From Nisaea sp. (GTDB lineage: Bacteria; Pseudomonadota; Alphaproteobacteria; Thalassobaculales; Thalassobaculaceae), in NCBI RefSeq assembly GCF_017640745.1, contig NZ_JAEPQA010000002.1:124001-188000 (forward strand): DNA of 64,000 nt, written 5' to 3'. A model generated the notes under the pieces. The model saw only the letters and a program-made list of their open reading frames with translations, searched no databases and was not told where the DNA came from. Numbering within the stretch: the first letter of the stretch is position 1; each line of letters starts with the position of its first letter. Positions 31,166 through 40,264 of this stretch are shown here, piece by piece. The position numbers and the translations under genes were made by a program.

Positions 31166-31254
31166 TCTATCCTCCCCGTGGAACTCCGTTGGTGCCGGGG
31201 AGTGTGTCGTGCCGCCGCCTGCTTGGCACGCGGAAAATCGAAAAGAGAGCCGTC

Positions 31255-31935
31255 TCAGCTCGGATCGGGTTTGCGCTCGTCGCTCGGAATTTCTGGAAGG
31301 AACGGACTGACCTGAAGCGCCGGATCCTGTCTGGACCGGCCAGGAACAGCGATATCCGCTTCCCGGTAGAGCCGGTCCCGGGTTTCGTCGATCTTCTTCG
31401 AGAGATAGCGGGTGTCGGCTGCCGTCATCTCAAGCCGCCGGTTCTGCAATTCGGCCCAGATGTTATGCACTTCCTCGATCGACTCCTTGGTTGCCGGCAG
31501 CTTCTCGAGCTGCGCCGAAGTCTTCTCGATCCACTCGATGGATCTGGTCCGCGTCGCCTGCGCCTCGAGGATCAGGACCGCCAGCCTGTCGATGATGTAG
31601 TTCGTCTGGTCGGTCGGCTGCTCGCGGCAATAGGGGATCAGCCGTTTCAGATAGTCGAAATCCTGCTGGGTCAGCTGGAACAGCTTCTTGCCGAAATAGG
31701 TGAACTCGAGATTCTCCACCGACATGCCGCCTTCGATCCGGGCCAGGATGTTCACCGGTGCGTTGCCGCCCGGAATCTTGGCGCAGTCGGCATCGTTCAG
31801 GCCCTCGGGCACCGCCGGTTCCTGATCCTGCGTGCGGTCCTGCGCGGCAACCGGTACCGGCTGGAGCGACGTCGACGCCAGCGCGGCAAGCAGCGCGACC
31901 GAAGCCAGACCGATCGATTTCCCGAACCCGTTCAT
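31255..31935 (-). CDS. exported hypothetical protein
   Basis: I do not recognise this 226-residue protein. It begins with a signal peptide ([26 protein letters not shown]), so it is periplasmic or secreted. The mature part has two cysteines ([11 protein letters not shown] and LIPYCREQ) that may form a disulfide, and long helical stretches ([42 protein letters not shown]). The gene is divergent from the gamma-glutamyltransferase across 111 bases. Confidence 0.75.
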   Translation of the reverse strand: MNGFGKSIGLASVALLAALASTSLQPVPVAAQDRTQDQEPAVPEGLNDADCAKIPGGNAPVNILARIEGGMSVENLEFTYFGKKLFQLTQQDFDYLKRLIPYCREQPTDQTNYIIDRLAVLILEAQATRTRSIEWIEKTSAQLEKLPATKESIEEVHNIWAELQNRRLEMTAADTRYLSKKIDETRDRLYREADIAVPGRSRQDPALQVSPFLPEIPSDERKPDPS

Positions 31936-32046
31936 TGGAACGTCACCCTTTCTGACGCGCGGAATTGATTTCTGCCCATGCTACCCATCACACTCGATCC
32001 GTCGCACCTTCTTGCGGCCATGCAATCCCCATGCCCGGAGTGTTCA

Positions 32047-33624
32047 ATGAGCCTTCCCGCTTCCGTCACCGCCACCGAGCGGGTCTATGAGACATGGCGT
32101 GCCGAAAAGCCTGCGGCAACCGGAAAGCGCGGCGCGGTCGCCTCGCAGAACGTCGAGGCGGCGGCGGTCGGGCAGGCGATGCTGGAGGCGGGCGGCAATG
32201 CGATGGACGCGGCGATCGCGACCGCCTTCGCGCTTACCGTCGCGGAACCCTGGATGAGCGGCCTCGGTGGCGGCGGTTTCATCACGCTCTATTCGGCGAA
32301 GGAAAAGGCGGTCCGCGTCGTCGATTTCGCCATGAAGTCCCCGAAGGGGCTCGATCCGGCGACCTATGCGCTCGCCAAGGGCACAGGCGCCGATCTGTTC
32401 GGCTGGCCTGCAGTGGTGGAGGACCGGAACGTCAACGGGCCGCACTCCATTGCTGTCCCGGGGACGGTGGCGGGCTATGCCCTCGCGCTGGAGAAATACG
32501 GCAGCAAGAGCCTCGCGGAGATCGTCGCGCCGTCGGCGGCGCTGGCCCGGCGCGGGCACCGGGTGACCTGGTGGACGACGCTGATGTGCGGGGCGGACAT
32601 GCCGGCGCTCCGGAAATATCCGAGCAGCGCCGAGATCTGGCTGCCGAACGGCTGCCCGCCGGCGATGGACGCGAACCCGACACCGAAATTCATTCCGATG
32701 GGCAAGCTCGCCGACACGCTCGAGGAACTGGCGCAGGACGGTGCTGAAAGCTTCTATCGCGGAAAAATCGCGGAACGGATCGCGAAGGATGCGGCACGTT
32801 TCGGCTCGACCCTCTCGATGGCCGATCTCGAGGCCTACGAGGCGGAGATCCAGGAGCCGATCTCGATGACGCGGGGCGGCGCGACCTATCACGTTCCTGC
32901 CGGGCTCACCGCCGGACCGAGCTTTGCCGACGCATTGAAGGATCTGCCCGACTTTTCCGGCGCGACGCCGGACGCGGCGACCTATGCGGCTTATGCCAAG
33001 ACGCTGAAGGCAGCCTACGAATATCGGATGGAGAATCTTGGTCATGCGGGCGACCACGGCGACCGGAGCTGCACCAGCCATATCGCGGCGGCCGATGCCG
33101 AGGGCAATATCGTGATGATCACGACGACCCTGCTTTCCCGTTTTGGCAGTCGCCTGCTGTTCCCGGAGACCGGGGTCATGATGAATAACGGCATCAACTG
33201 GTTCGACCCGCGCCCGGGACGACCGAATTCGCTGACACCGGACACAAAGCCGCTCTGCAACATGGTGCCGGCGGTGGTGACAAAGGACGGAAAGCCCTGG
33301 TTCGGCTTCGGCGCCTCCGGCGGGCGCAAGATCATGCCGGCGGTGTTCCAGCTCTGCTCCTTCGTGAACGATTTCGGCATGGACCTCGCCACCGCGCTGG
33401 ACACGCCGCGTGTCGATCTCGGCGCGATCGACACGATCTATGCCGATGCCCGTCTCGACCAAGCGACGATGGCGGCGCTGAAGCAGGTCGCGCCGACCGA
33501 GAGCTGGCCGCCGACCACCTATCCGATTATGTATGCCTGCCCGCTCGGCGCGACGGTCGGACCGGACGGGCCCTCGGCGGCGGCCCATCCGATGACGCCG
33601 CTCGCGGGCGCGCTTGCGGTCTAG
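32047..33624 (+). CDS. gamma-glutamyltransferase family protein
   Basis: A 525-residue Ntn-hydrolase of the gamma-glutamyltranspeptidase family. Seen are AVASQNVEAAAVGQAMLEAGGNA, the conserved MSGLGGGGF, and the autoprocessing site with catalytic threonine about T343 in RSCTSHIAAADAEGN (standard enzymes read TTH). The small subunit would be about 183 residues. No signal peptide is seen, unlike classical periplasmic GGT, so a cytoplasmic enzyme acting on another gamma-glutamyl or acyl substrate is likely. The ATG at 32047 is preferred to 31978. Confidence 0.85.
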   Translation: MSLPASVTATERVYETWRAEKPAATGKRGAVASQNVEAAAVGQAMLEAGGNAMDAAIATAFALTVAEPWMSGLGGGGFITLYSAKEKAVRVVDFAMKSPKGLDPATYALAKGTGADLFGWPAVVEDRNVNGPHSIAVPGTVAGYALALEKYGSKSLAEIVAPSAALARRGHRVTWWTTLMCGADMPALRKYPSSAEIWLPNGCPPAMDANPTPKFIPMGKLADTLEELAQDGAESFYRGKIAERIAKDAARFGSTLSMADLEAYEAEIQEPISMTRGGATYHVPAGLTAGPSFADALKDLPDFSGATPDAATYAAYAKTLKAAYEYRMENLGHAGDHGDRSCTSHIAAADAEGNIVMITTTLLSRFGSRLLFPETGVMMNNGINWFDPRPGRPNSLTPDTKPLCNMVPAVVTKDGKPWFGFGASGGRKIMPAVFQLCSFVNDFGMDLATALDTPRVDLGAIDTIYADARLDQATMAALKQVAPTESWPPTTYPIMYACPLGATVGPDGPSAAAHPMTPLAGALAV

Positions 33625-33686
33625 CGCCCCAGCCGCCACATTCCCCCATTCGAGGTGCATTCCGCACCTTTGCCGGAGACCGGGGA

Positions 33687-35003
33687 ATGGCTGATCGCAA
33701 AGCGCTCGCGCGCCTCAGGATCGCGGAGCGGCAGGGGCTCAAGCTGGCCATCCTCTGCCGGACAGCCGCCGTTGCGGTCGGAATGGTCTGGCTGATCGTC
33801 GGCTGGAACCTGGCCGGGGCGAGCCCGAGCCCGCTTTCGTTGACCGCGCTCGGTCTGTTCGCCGCCATCGGAATCGCGAGCTATGCCGTGATCGGCACCC
33901 GGTTCGAGCACTGGTGGCTGAAATACGTCCTTTATGCCGTCGATATCCTCGGAATCTGTGCGTTTTTCGTCATCATCCCGGTAAGCTATTCGGCTCCGGA
34001 ACTGCCGCAGATCCTCGCCTTCCGCTCTTTCGGGATCTATTTCCTCTTCCCGATGATCGCGATGGCCACGCTGACCCTTTCCTGGCGCCTGGTCGCCTGG
34101 TCGGGACTGGTCGCTTTCGTCGGCTGGTGGGGGATATTCGCCATCGCCATCTCCGGCATGGAGCGGCGGCTGTCCTGGGGCGACCTGCCGGCGGACGAAA
34201 CAGCGGAGCAGTTTCTCTCGGTGTTCCTTTCGCCGGATTTCGTCGGCTACGGAAACCGGATCCAGGAGACCGGCCTGCTGCTGATCGCCTCGCTGATCCT
34301 CGCCTTCGCCGTCTTCCGCGCCCGCCGGGTCTTCCTCGCACAGGTGACCGCCGAGATCGCCCGGGAGCAGATGGTGCGGACCTTCGGCCGCTTCGTTCCC
34401 GAGACCATCGCCGAGCGGCTCGCGGCCGATCGCGGCGTTCTCAAGCCGCAGGTCCGTCACGGCGTCGCGCTGGTGCTCGATATCCAGGATTTCACCGATT
34501 ATGCGGACGGACGCGATCCGGCGGATGTGATCAAGACCCTCGGAACCTTCCTCGCCGACGCTGCGGACGCGATCTCCGCGCGCGAAGGCGTCGTCATCAG
34601 CTTCACCGGCGACGGATTGCTGGCCGCCTTCAACACACCGCTCGAGATCAAGGATCCGGAACGGGCGGCGCTCGACGCGTCGTCGGATCTGCTGGCGGCG
34701 GCCGAGAAGAACGGTTTCCGCGTCCGGATCGGGCTTGCCGCAGGCCCGATCGCGACCGGCCGCGTCGGGTCGGACCGGCGTCAGGCCTTCACGATCTACG
34801 GCGACACGGTGAACCGCGCGGCCCGCTTCGAGGTTCTGGCGAAGGAAGTCGGCGCGGCGGTGCTCGCCGATGCTGGCGTGGCGGAGAAATCGAAACCGGA
34901 GGACCGGCTGAAGCCGCTCGGCGAGTACCGGGTCAGGGGCTTCGAGGCACCGCTTCCGGTCTGGTCGAAGGAGCTTGTGGCCCTGCCGGGGCAGCCGGAC
35001 TAG
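33687..35003 (+). CDS. membrane-bound class III adenylate cyclase
   Basis: A 438-residue cyclase. The first 220 residues carry about six membrane spans (LKLAILCRTAAVAVGMVWLI onward), then a catalytic domain with metal-binding aspartates in LVLDIQDFTDYAD and SFTGDGLLAAF, and the transition-state residues in YGDTVNRAARFE. The key positions are intact, so cyclic AMP production is likely. It starts about 60 bases after the GGT-like gene and ends seven bases before the convergent Memo-AMMECR1 gene. No linked cAMP receptor is seen. Confidence 0.9.
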   Translation: MADRKALARLRIAERQGLKLAILCRTAAVAVGMVWLIVGWNLAGASPSPLSLTALGLFAAIGIASYAVIGTRFEHWWLKYVLYAVDILGICAFFVIIPVSYSAPELPQILAFRSFGIYFLFPMIAMATLTLSWRLVAWSGLVAFVGWWGIFAIAISGMERRLSWGDLPADETAEQFLSVFLSPDFVGYGNRIQETGLLLIASLILAFAVFRARRVFLAQVTAEIAREQMVRTFGRFVPETIAERLAADRGVLKPQVRHGVALVLDIQDFTDYADGRDPADVIKTLGTFLADAADAISAREGVVISFTGDGLLAAFNTPLEIKDPERAALDASSDLLAAAEKNGFRVRIGLAAGPIATGRVGSDRRQAFTIYGDTVNRAARFEVLAKEVGAAVLADAGVAEKSKPEDRLKPLGEYRVRGFEAPLPVWSKELVALPGQPD

Positions 35004-35010
35004 GCGCCGC

Positions 35011-36435
35011 TCAAGCTTTCGCTTGAACCTGCGCTTCCTCCGCCGCCGCGAAGGGCGCGCCGAACGATTCTGTCGTGTAACGGAAGACCCGAATCCCGTC
35101 CGACCAGTAATCCATCGGCAGGCCGGCCTTGCGCTTCAGGTTGCGGATGAAATCCTCCGATTTCGGCAGCCCTTCCCAGACGCTCGGCAGGAAGAGGCCG
35201 CGCCGGTTGCCCTCCTGCAGGATCAGCCCGTCGACATCCGGACGCGCTTTCGCGATCAGGTCCTTCTCGCCGTTGAAGGCGAGGGGGCGCGGGGTGGAGA
35301 GGATGGAGACGTGGATATCCGCACTCTGCAGCTCTTCCATCGTCAGCGGCGGGAAACGGGGGTCGCCGAAGCCGGCCTTGTAGGCATTGGTGATGACGTC
35401 GAGCAGCAGCGGCTGGTGCGCGATCACGCTGCCGATGCAGCCGCGGAGCTTGCCCACGATATTCACCGTGACGAAGCTCGCCCGCATGGCCGTCAGGCTC
35501 GGGGAAAGGTTCTTTCCGAGCTGTGCTTCCGGCGGGCGGCCGTTCTCGGCGCCGAAGCGGAGCGAGAAGCGCGCCGCCTCGATCAGTTGTTCGCGGTCGG
35601 CGGAGGGCAGGCGGGCGCTGCCGGCGAATTCCATCGCTGCCGCGCCGTAGCCGACCACGCGGTCCTTACCACCGCGGGTGTCACCGGAATTGCGCGTGTC
35701 GAGCCCGGTGATCCGGAGATCGTGCCGCCGGGCGAGGGCGAGCGCGCCGGCGATGGCGCGGTGGCCGCAGGCGCCCTTGCCGTCGATCTCCTCCAGTTTC
35801 AGCAGCTCGATACGCCGCATGGTCTCGCGGTCGAGCTTGCGGGCGGTGTCGTAGTCGAGGAAATGCGAGAGATCGGAGGAGACCGAGATCAGTGTTTCCG
35901 GTCCGCCCCAGACCGCGTCGAGGGCGCGGGCGACCTGTTCCGGCGAGGCCTCGCCGACGAGGATCGGCACGATCTCGATATCGCCCAGGACCTGCTGCAG
36001 AAAGGGGACGTGGACCTCGAGGCTGTGTTCGCCCTCGAATACCCGGTCCGAAACGTGGAAATCGGGGTGAGTGAGCAGCTCCCGGAGAGCGTCCCAAGCG
36101 ACCGGCACGGTGCCGAGCGGCGTCGCCCAGGCATCGGCGCTGGTGGTCGCGAGGCCGCGGAAGCCGACCCGGTGCGCCGGGCCGATGATCACCACACGGC
36201 GGATCGTGCCGCGGCGCCTGGAGAGCGGCTTGAACGCTGTGCCGGCGATCGGGCCGGAGAAGACATAGCCCGCATGCGGCGCGATCACGACCTTCGCCTC
36301 CGGGACCGGCGTGTCGGCGGCGCTCGTCAGGCAGCTCGCAACGATGTTCTCCAGCGCGTCCGGTGCGTCCGGATAGAAGGCGCCGGCAACATGCGGGGCC
36401 CGCACGCTCGGTGCGGTTTCAATGATCTGTTCCAT
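35011..36435 (-). CDS. AmmeMemoRadiSam system Memo-AMMECR1 fusion protein
   Basis: A 474-residue fusion. Residues 1-285 are a Memo-type domain: VAGAFYP, the metal-ligand-like histidines in IAPHAGYVFSGP and GPAHRVGF, then SSDLSHF and the cysteine in GACGHRAI. Residues 295-465 are an AMMECR1 domain with the invariant LRGCIGS. These two families occur with a radical SAM protein (here 37497-38642) in the AmmeMemoRadiSam system, whose reaction is not established. The ATG at 36435 matches the family start; a TTG at 36477 that overlaps the permease stop is possible. The gene lies downstream of the permease on the same strand and is likely co-transcribed with it. Confidence 0.9.
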   Translation of the reverse strand: MEQIIETAPSVRAPHVAGAFYPDAPDALENIVASCLTSAADTPVPEAKVVIAPHAGYVFSGPIAGTAFKPLSRRRGTIRRVVIIGPAHRVGFRGLATTSADAWATPLGTVPVAWDALRELLTHPDFHVSDRVFEGEHSLEVHVPFLQQVLGDIEIVPILVGEASPEQVARALDAVWGGPETLISVSSDLSHFLDYDTARKLDRETMRRIELLKLEEIDGKGACGHRAIAGALALARRHDLRITGLDTRNSGDTRGGKDRVVGYGAAAMEFAGSARLPSADREQLIEAARFSLRFGAENGRPPEAQLGKNLSPSLTAMRASFVTVNIVGKLRGCIGSVIAHQPLLLDVITNAYKAGFGDPRFPPLTMEELQSADIHVSILSTPRPLAFNGEKDLIAKARPDVDGLILQEGNRRGLFLPSVWEGLPKSEDFIRNLKRKAGLPMDYWSDGIRVFRYTTESFGAPFAAAEEAQVQAKA

Positions 36436-36473
36436 TTCTTGAATATAGGCACGGACCGCGGCGAGCGGGAGGG

Positions 36474-37412
36474 TCAAAGCGCAAGGATGTATTGTGCCAG
36501 CAGCAGGGTCGCCGGCATCGAGACGAAGGCGATCGCCGTCTGGATCGTGACGATCCCCGCCATCGCCGGGGCGTCGCCACCCATCGCGCGGGCGAGCGTA
36601 TAGGCGGAGGCCGCCGTCGGCGAGGCGCCGAACAGCATGGCGGCGAGGAAAAGGTCGGGATCCAGGCCGATGGCGAGCCCGGCCAGCACGATCCCGGCCG
36701 GGAAGACCACCATCTTGCCGAAGACGGCGACGAAGGTGCTCCGCAGATCCGCCGCCATCGCCCGGATGCGGATATTGGCACCGACGCAGAGCAGCACGAT
36801 GGGCAGGGCCGCCGCGCCGAGGATCGTCGTCATCTTGGTGACGACGGGAATGGTCTCGAGCCCGAGCCCGTTGCAGACGAAGCCGAGCCCGACCGCGATC
36901 AGCAGCGGGTTGCGCGCGAGATCCTTCAGGACCGCGGCGAAAAGATTGCCGCCGTCCCGTTTCGCCAGCGTGACGGCCATGATGCTGACCACGGCGATAT
37001 TGGTGACCGGGATCAGCAGCGCCGTCACCAGCGCCGCCTTGCCCAGCACCTCGCCGCCGAACACCTGCTCGCCGACGGCGAGCGCGATGAAGGTGTTGTG
37101 CCGGGCGCAGCCTTGCAGGATCGAGGTCCAGAGCGGTTTCTCGGTGCGGAAGAGCGGCTGCACCAGCAGAGAGAACAGGATCGCCGCGCCGAAACCCGCA
37201 TAGATCGCGATCGCCAGCTCGCCGAGTTCGCCGCCGGAGAAATCCAGCCCGGCGATCTTGTTGAACAGCAGGCAGGGAAAGAGGACCCAGTAGACCAGCT
37301 TGTCGTTCAGGTTCCAGAACTCGAAGCTCGGAATGCCGCCGCGCCGCAGCAGGTGGCCGAGCACGATCAGCAGGAAGATCGGCGCGATGGGCAGGATCAG
37401 GGTGGCGAACAA
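36474..37412 (-). CDS. AEC family (auxin efflux carrier-like) permease
   Basis: A 312-residue membrane protein with about ten hydrophobic spans and the AEC repeat style (FATLILPIAPIFLLIVLGHLLRR; LPIVLLCVGANIRI; AMLFGASPTAASAYTLA). Bacterial AEC proteins move organic acids or related anions; the substrate here is unknown. The start is a TTG at 37412 with GAGG five bases upstream. It lies between the two AmmeMemoRadiSam genes, divergent from the radical SAM gene and upstream of the Memo fusion. Confidence 0.88.
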   Translation of the reverse strand: MFATLILPIAPIFLLIVLGHLLRRGGIPSFEFWNLNDKLVYWVLFPCLLFNKIAGLDFSGGELGELAIAIYAGFGAAILFSLLVQPLFRTEKPLWTSILQGCARHNTFIALAVGEQVFGGEVLGKAALVTALLIPVTNIAVVSIMAVTLAKRDGGNLFAAVLKDLARNPLLIAVGLGFVCNGLGLETIPVVTKMTTILGAAALPIVLLCVGANIRIRAMAADLRSTFVAVFGKMVVFPAGIVLAGLAIGLDPDLFLAAMLFGASPTAASAYTLARAMGGDAPAMAGIVTIQTAIAFVSMPATLLLAQYILAL

Positions 37413-37496
37413 GCGGGCCTCGAGTGGTCGCGGGACGGGCGGGATCGGAGTATAAAGACAGAAGAAGCGGGCGCGAACCCGCGAGGGAGAGATCTG

Positions 37497-38642
37497 GTGA
37501 GTGAGACTGTCACCGACGCGGCGCCGAGCCTCGCCGAGAGCGCGCCGCCGGAGCTAAAGGGTAAGGGCCCGGTTGTCGAGACCGATTTCTGGAGCATGCT
37601 CCCCGACGGGCGGGTGCAGTGCGAGCTCTGCCCGCGCTACTGCAAGCTGAAAGAGGGAGCGCGCGGGCTTTGCTTCGTGCGGGCGCGGCAGAACGACCGC
37701 ATCGTGCTGACCACCTACGGCCGCTCTTCCGGCTTCTGCGTCGATCCGATCGAGAAGAAGCCGCTGAACCATTTCCTCCCCGGTACGCCGGTGCTCTCTT
37801 TCGGCACGGCGGGATGCAATCTCGCCTGCAATTTCTGCCAGAACCACGATATCTCGAAGAGCCGGGAGATGGACCGGATGCAGGCCGAGGCGCAGCCGGA
37901 GACCATCGCGCGGGCCGCTGCCAAGCTCGGCTGCCGTTCCGTGGCCTTCACCTACAACGACCCGATCATCTTCCATGAATATGCCGACGACGTCGCCATC
38001 GCCTGCCGCGAGGCCGGGGTGAAGAACGTGGCGGTGACGGCGGGCTACCTGACGGACAAGGCGCGCCCGGCCTTCTTCCGCCACATGGACGCCGCCAATG
38101 TCGACCTGAAGGCCTTTACGGAAGACTTCTACAAACAGGTCACCAAGAGCGAACTCGGCCCGGTGCTCGACACGCTGGTCTATCTTCGCGAGGAGACCGA
38201 CGTCTGGTTCGAGATCACCAACCTGATCATCCCCGGCGAGAACGACAGCGAGCGGGAGCTGGACGAGATGACGGGCTGGGTGGTCGAGAAGCTCGGCCCC
38301 GACGTGCCGATGCATTTCTCCGCCTTCCATCCCGACTACCGGATGATGGACAAGGAGCGCACCCCCTTCGACACGCTCGCCCGCGCGCGGCGCATCGCGC
38401 TCCGCAACGGGGTGCGCTACGCCTATACCGGCAACGTCCACGATCTCGGCCGCCAGAGCACCTATTGCAGCGGCTGCGGCGAACGGGTGATCGGCCGCGA
38501 CTGGTACGTGCTCTCGGACTGGAAGCTCGACGCGAAGGGCTGCTGCACGAGTTGCGGCACGAAGATGGCGGGCGTGTTCGAGGAGAAGCCTGGGACCTGG
38601 GGGCAGAAGCGGCTACCGGTGGATATCGGGGCGTTCGCCTAG
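37497..38642 (+). CDS. amrS: AmmeMemoRadiSam system radical SAM enzyme
   Basis: A 381-residue radical SAM enzyme. The SAM cluster motif CNLACNFC is in GTAGCNLACNFCQNHDIS. Upstream is a cysteine cluster (CELCPRYCKL) and at the C-terminus a second one (YCSGCGERV and GCCTSCGTKM) that could hold zinc or an auxiliary iron-sulfur cluster. This layout matches the radical SAM partner of the AmmeMemoRadiSam system. The start is a GTG at 37497 with GGGAGA just upstream; the 716-residue track ORF includes antisense sequence. It is divergent from the AEC permease. Its stop overlaps the BoxR-type gene stop in CTAG. Confidence 0.9.
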   Translation: MSETVTDAAPSLAESAPPELKGKGPVVETDFWSMLPDGRVQCELCPRYCKLKEGARGLCFVRARQNDRIVLTTYGRSSGFCVDPIEKKPLNHFLPGTPVLSFGTAGCNLACNFCQNHDISKSREMDRMQAEAQPETIARAAAKLGCRSVAFTYNDPIIFHEYADDVAIACREAGVKNVAVTAGYLTDKARPAFFRHMDAANVDLKAFTEDFYKQVTKSELGPVLDTLVYLREETDVWFEITNLIIPGENDSERELDEMTGWVVEKLGPDVPMHFSAFHPDYRMMDKERTPFDTLARARRIALRNGVRYAYTGNVHDLGRQSTYCSGCGERVIGRDWYVLSDWKLDAKGCCTSCGTKMAGVFEEKPGTWGQKRLPVDIGAFA

Positions 38643-39538
38643 CCGATCAGCCCGCGCGCGGTTTCCGTCAGTTTTGCGAGGCTCGTTTCCAGCGTCTCGC
38701 CCGCCGTGTCGACGCTCGCTTCCGCGCGGTTATAGAGCGGGGCGCGGGCTTCCAGGATGGCGCGGAGATCGGTCATCGCTTCGCGGTTCTGTTCCATCGG
38801 CCGCATGTCGCCCTGCTCGACGACCCGCTGCATGTGCTCTTCCGGGCTGGCCTGCAGCCAGATCGTATGCGCCCGGCGCAGCAGCATGGTGTAGGTCTCG
38901 GGATTGGCGACGATGCCGCCGCCGGTGGAAATCACCGCCTCGTCGTAATCCGACAGGATCTGGTTCAGGCAGCGGTTCTCGTAGCGCCGGAAGGCGGGCT
39001 GGCCGGAGAGCGAGAGCAGTTCGCCGATGCTGGCGCCGTAATCCTTCTCGATGACCCGGTTGAGCTCGATGAAGGGGAAGCCGAGCTTCTCCGCGAGCGC
39101 GCGGCCGAGCGTGGTCTTGCCGGCCCCGCGCAGGCCGATCAGGGCGATGCGGCGGCCGCGGGTGCTGCTGCCGGCGAAACGGCGGTCCAGCAGCCGGGCG
39201 GCTTCGGACAGCTCGTCCGCATCCAGCGGCGCGAGCAGGGAGAGGATTTCCGTCATCGCCGGATCGGTCCCGCCATGCGGGTCTGCGAGTTCCATCACCG
39301 CCATGTCCATGGCGTCGGCGATCTGATGCAGCACGGCGACAGAGGGATTTCCGCGACCGCTCTCGAGCTGGGCGAGATAGCGCTCCGAGACGCCGCTGTC
39401 GCGCGCGAGGATCTTCCGCGACATGCCGCGCTTGGCCCGGGCCGCGCGTACACGGTCGCCGAGGCGGACGAGATAATCCTCGATCCCGAGCGCGCTGCGG
39501 CGCGGCGGCACTGTCTCGCTATGCTGTCTCTGCCTCAT
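38639..39538 (-). CDS. boxR: XRE-shikimate kinase-like regulator (BoxR/BzdR type)
   Basis: A 299-residue regulator. Residues 22-85 are an XRE helix-turn-helix (LGDRVRAARAKRGMSRKILARDSGVSERYL). Residues 130-295 are a shikimate kinase-like domain with Walker A GLRGAGKTTLGRAL and STGGGIVANPE. This fusion is the hallmark of BzdR and BoxR, where the kinase-like domain senses benzoyl-CoA and represses aromatic degradation genes. It is divergent from a flavodoxin and a benzoate-CoA ligase, which supports that role. Confidence 0.9.
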   Translation of the reverse strand: MRQRQHSETVPPRRSALGIEDYLVRLGDRVRAARAKRGMSRKILARDSGVSERYLAQLESGRGNPSVAVLHQIADAMDMAVMELADPHGGTDPAMTEILSLLAPLDADELSEAARLLDRRFAGSSTRGRRIALIGLRGAGKTTLGRALAEKLGFPFIELNRVIEKDYGASIGELLSLSGQPAFRRYENRCLNQILSDYDEAVISTGGGIVANPETYTMLLRRAHTIWLQASPEEHMQRVVEQGDMRPMEQNREAMTDLRAILEARAPLYNRAEASVDTAGETLETSLAKLTETARGLIG

Positions 39539-39570
39539 GGGCTCCGGGTCGACCTTTGCTCGTCTGTCGG

Positions 39571-39645
39571 GTGCGTGTCATAAACCGATAGTACCTGAAT
39601 TATCATTCTTTGCTCCATGCCGTAACATGAATTATAGTGCGTGTC
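39571..39645. repeat. paired direct repeats in the boxR/flavodoxin divergent region
   Basis: GTGCGTGTC occurs at 39571-39579 and 39637-39645, 66 bases apart. TGAATTAT occurs at 39596-39603 and 39628-39635, 32 bases apart. Both sets lie in the 161-base gap that must hold the promoters of both directions, so they are candidate operator sites. The TGCA repeats reported for BzdR operators are absent here. Confidence 0.45.
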
Positions 39646-39699
39646 TGATTTAGGTCACTTTATCGAACCGCGGACCGGGCTAGAAGGAGTGGTGGAAGC

Positions 39700-40164
39700 A
39701 TGACGGTGAAAATTCTCGTTGCCACGCAAGGCGGTACGGCGGATCTCTGCGCGCAGGAAATCGTCGATACCCTGGCGGATCGCGGTATCGATGCCGAAGC
39801 GACGCTGATGGGCGATTTCGGTCCGGAAGTGTTCGACGAGGGCGGGCAGTTCATCATCTGCACCTCGACCTACGGCTATGGAGAGATCCCGGACAACGGC
39901 ACGGAATTCTACGAGGCGCTGGTCGCGAACAAGCCCGATCTGTCGCGCGTCAGCTTCGCGGTCTTCGGTCTCGGCGACATGACCTACGAGGACACCTTCA
40001 ATTTCGCCGGCCAGAAATTCGACACCATTCTCGCAGAGTGCGGCGCGGAGCGCGTGATCGAACGGCATATCCACGACGCCAACTCCGGCAATCTTGCCGA
40101 GGACGAGGCGATCGAGTGGATCGAGGGCTGGATCTCCGTCATGGAGGCCAAGGCGGCCGCCTGA
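39700..40164 (+). CDS. flavodoxin-domain protein
   Basis: A 154-residue flavodoxin-like protein. The phosphate loop ILVATQGGTADLCAQEI, the FMN loop CTSTYGYGEIPDNGTEF and FGLGDMTYEDTFNFAGQKFD resemble the FMN module of diflavin reductases. It probably carries electrons to an oxygenase or reductase. AAGGAG precedes the ATG. The benzoate-CoA ligase follows, suggesting a role in aromatic acid catabolism, but the partner enzyme is not in the window. Confidence 0.87.
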   Translation: MTVKILVATQGGTADLCAQEIVDTLADRGIDAEATLMGDFGPEVFDEGGQFIICTSTYGYGEIPDNGTEFYEALVANKPDLSRVSFAVFGLGDMTYEDTFNFAGQKFDTILAECGAERVIERHIHDANSGNLAEDEAIEWIEGWISVMEAKAAA

Positions 40165-40264
40165 TCTCCTCGGGCGGAACAATTTAAAAGCTGAAGAAAC
40201 GGAGCGCCGGGAAACGGCGCCCAGCAAGTCATGGCCTCGCGGGAGGCCGAACTGGGAGGGACAT

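Noticed and set aside
36492-37496. Long N-terminal extension of the radical SAM ORF
   Set aside because: It is antisense to the AEC permease; the GTG at 37497 with an SD gives the family-length protein.
39539-39699. BzdR-style TGCA operator repeats
   Set aside because: No TGCA is present in the divergent region.
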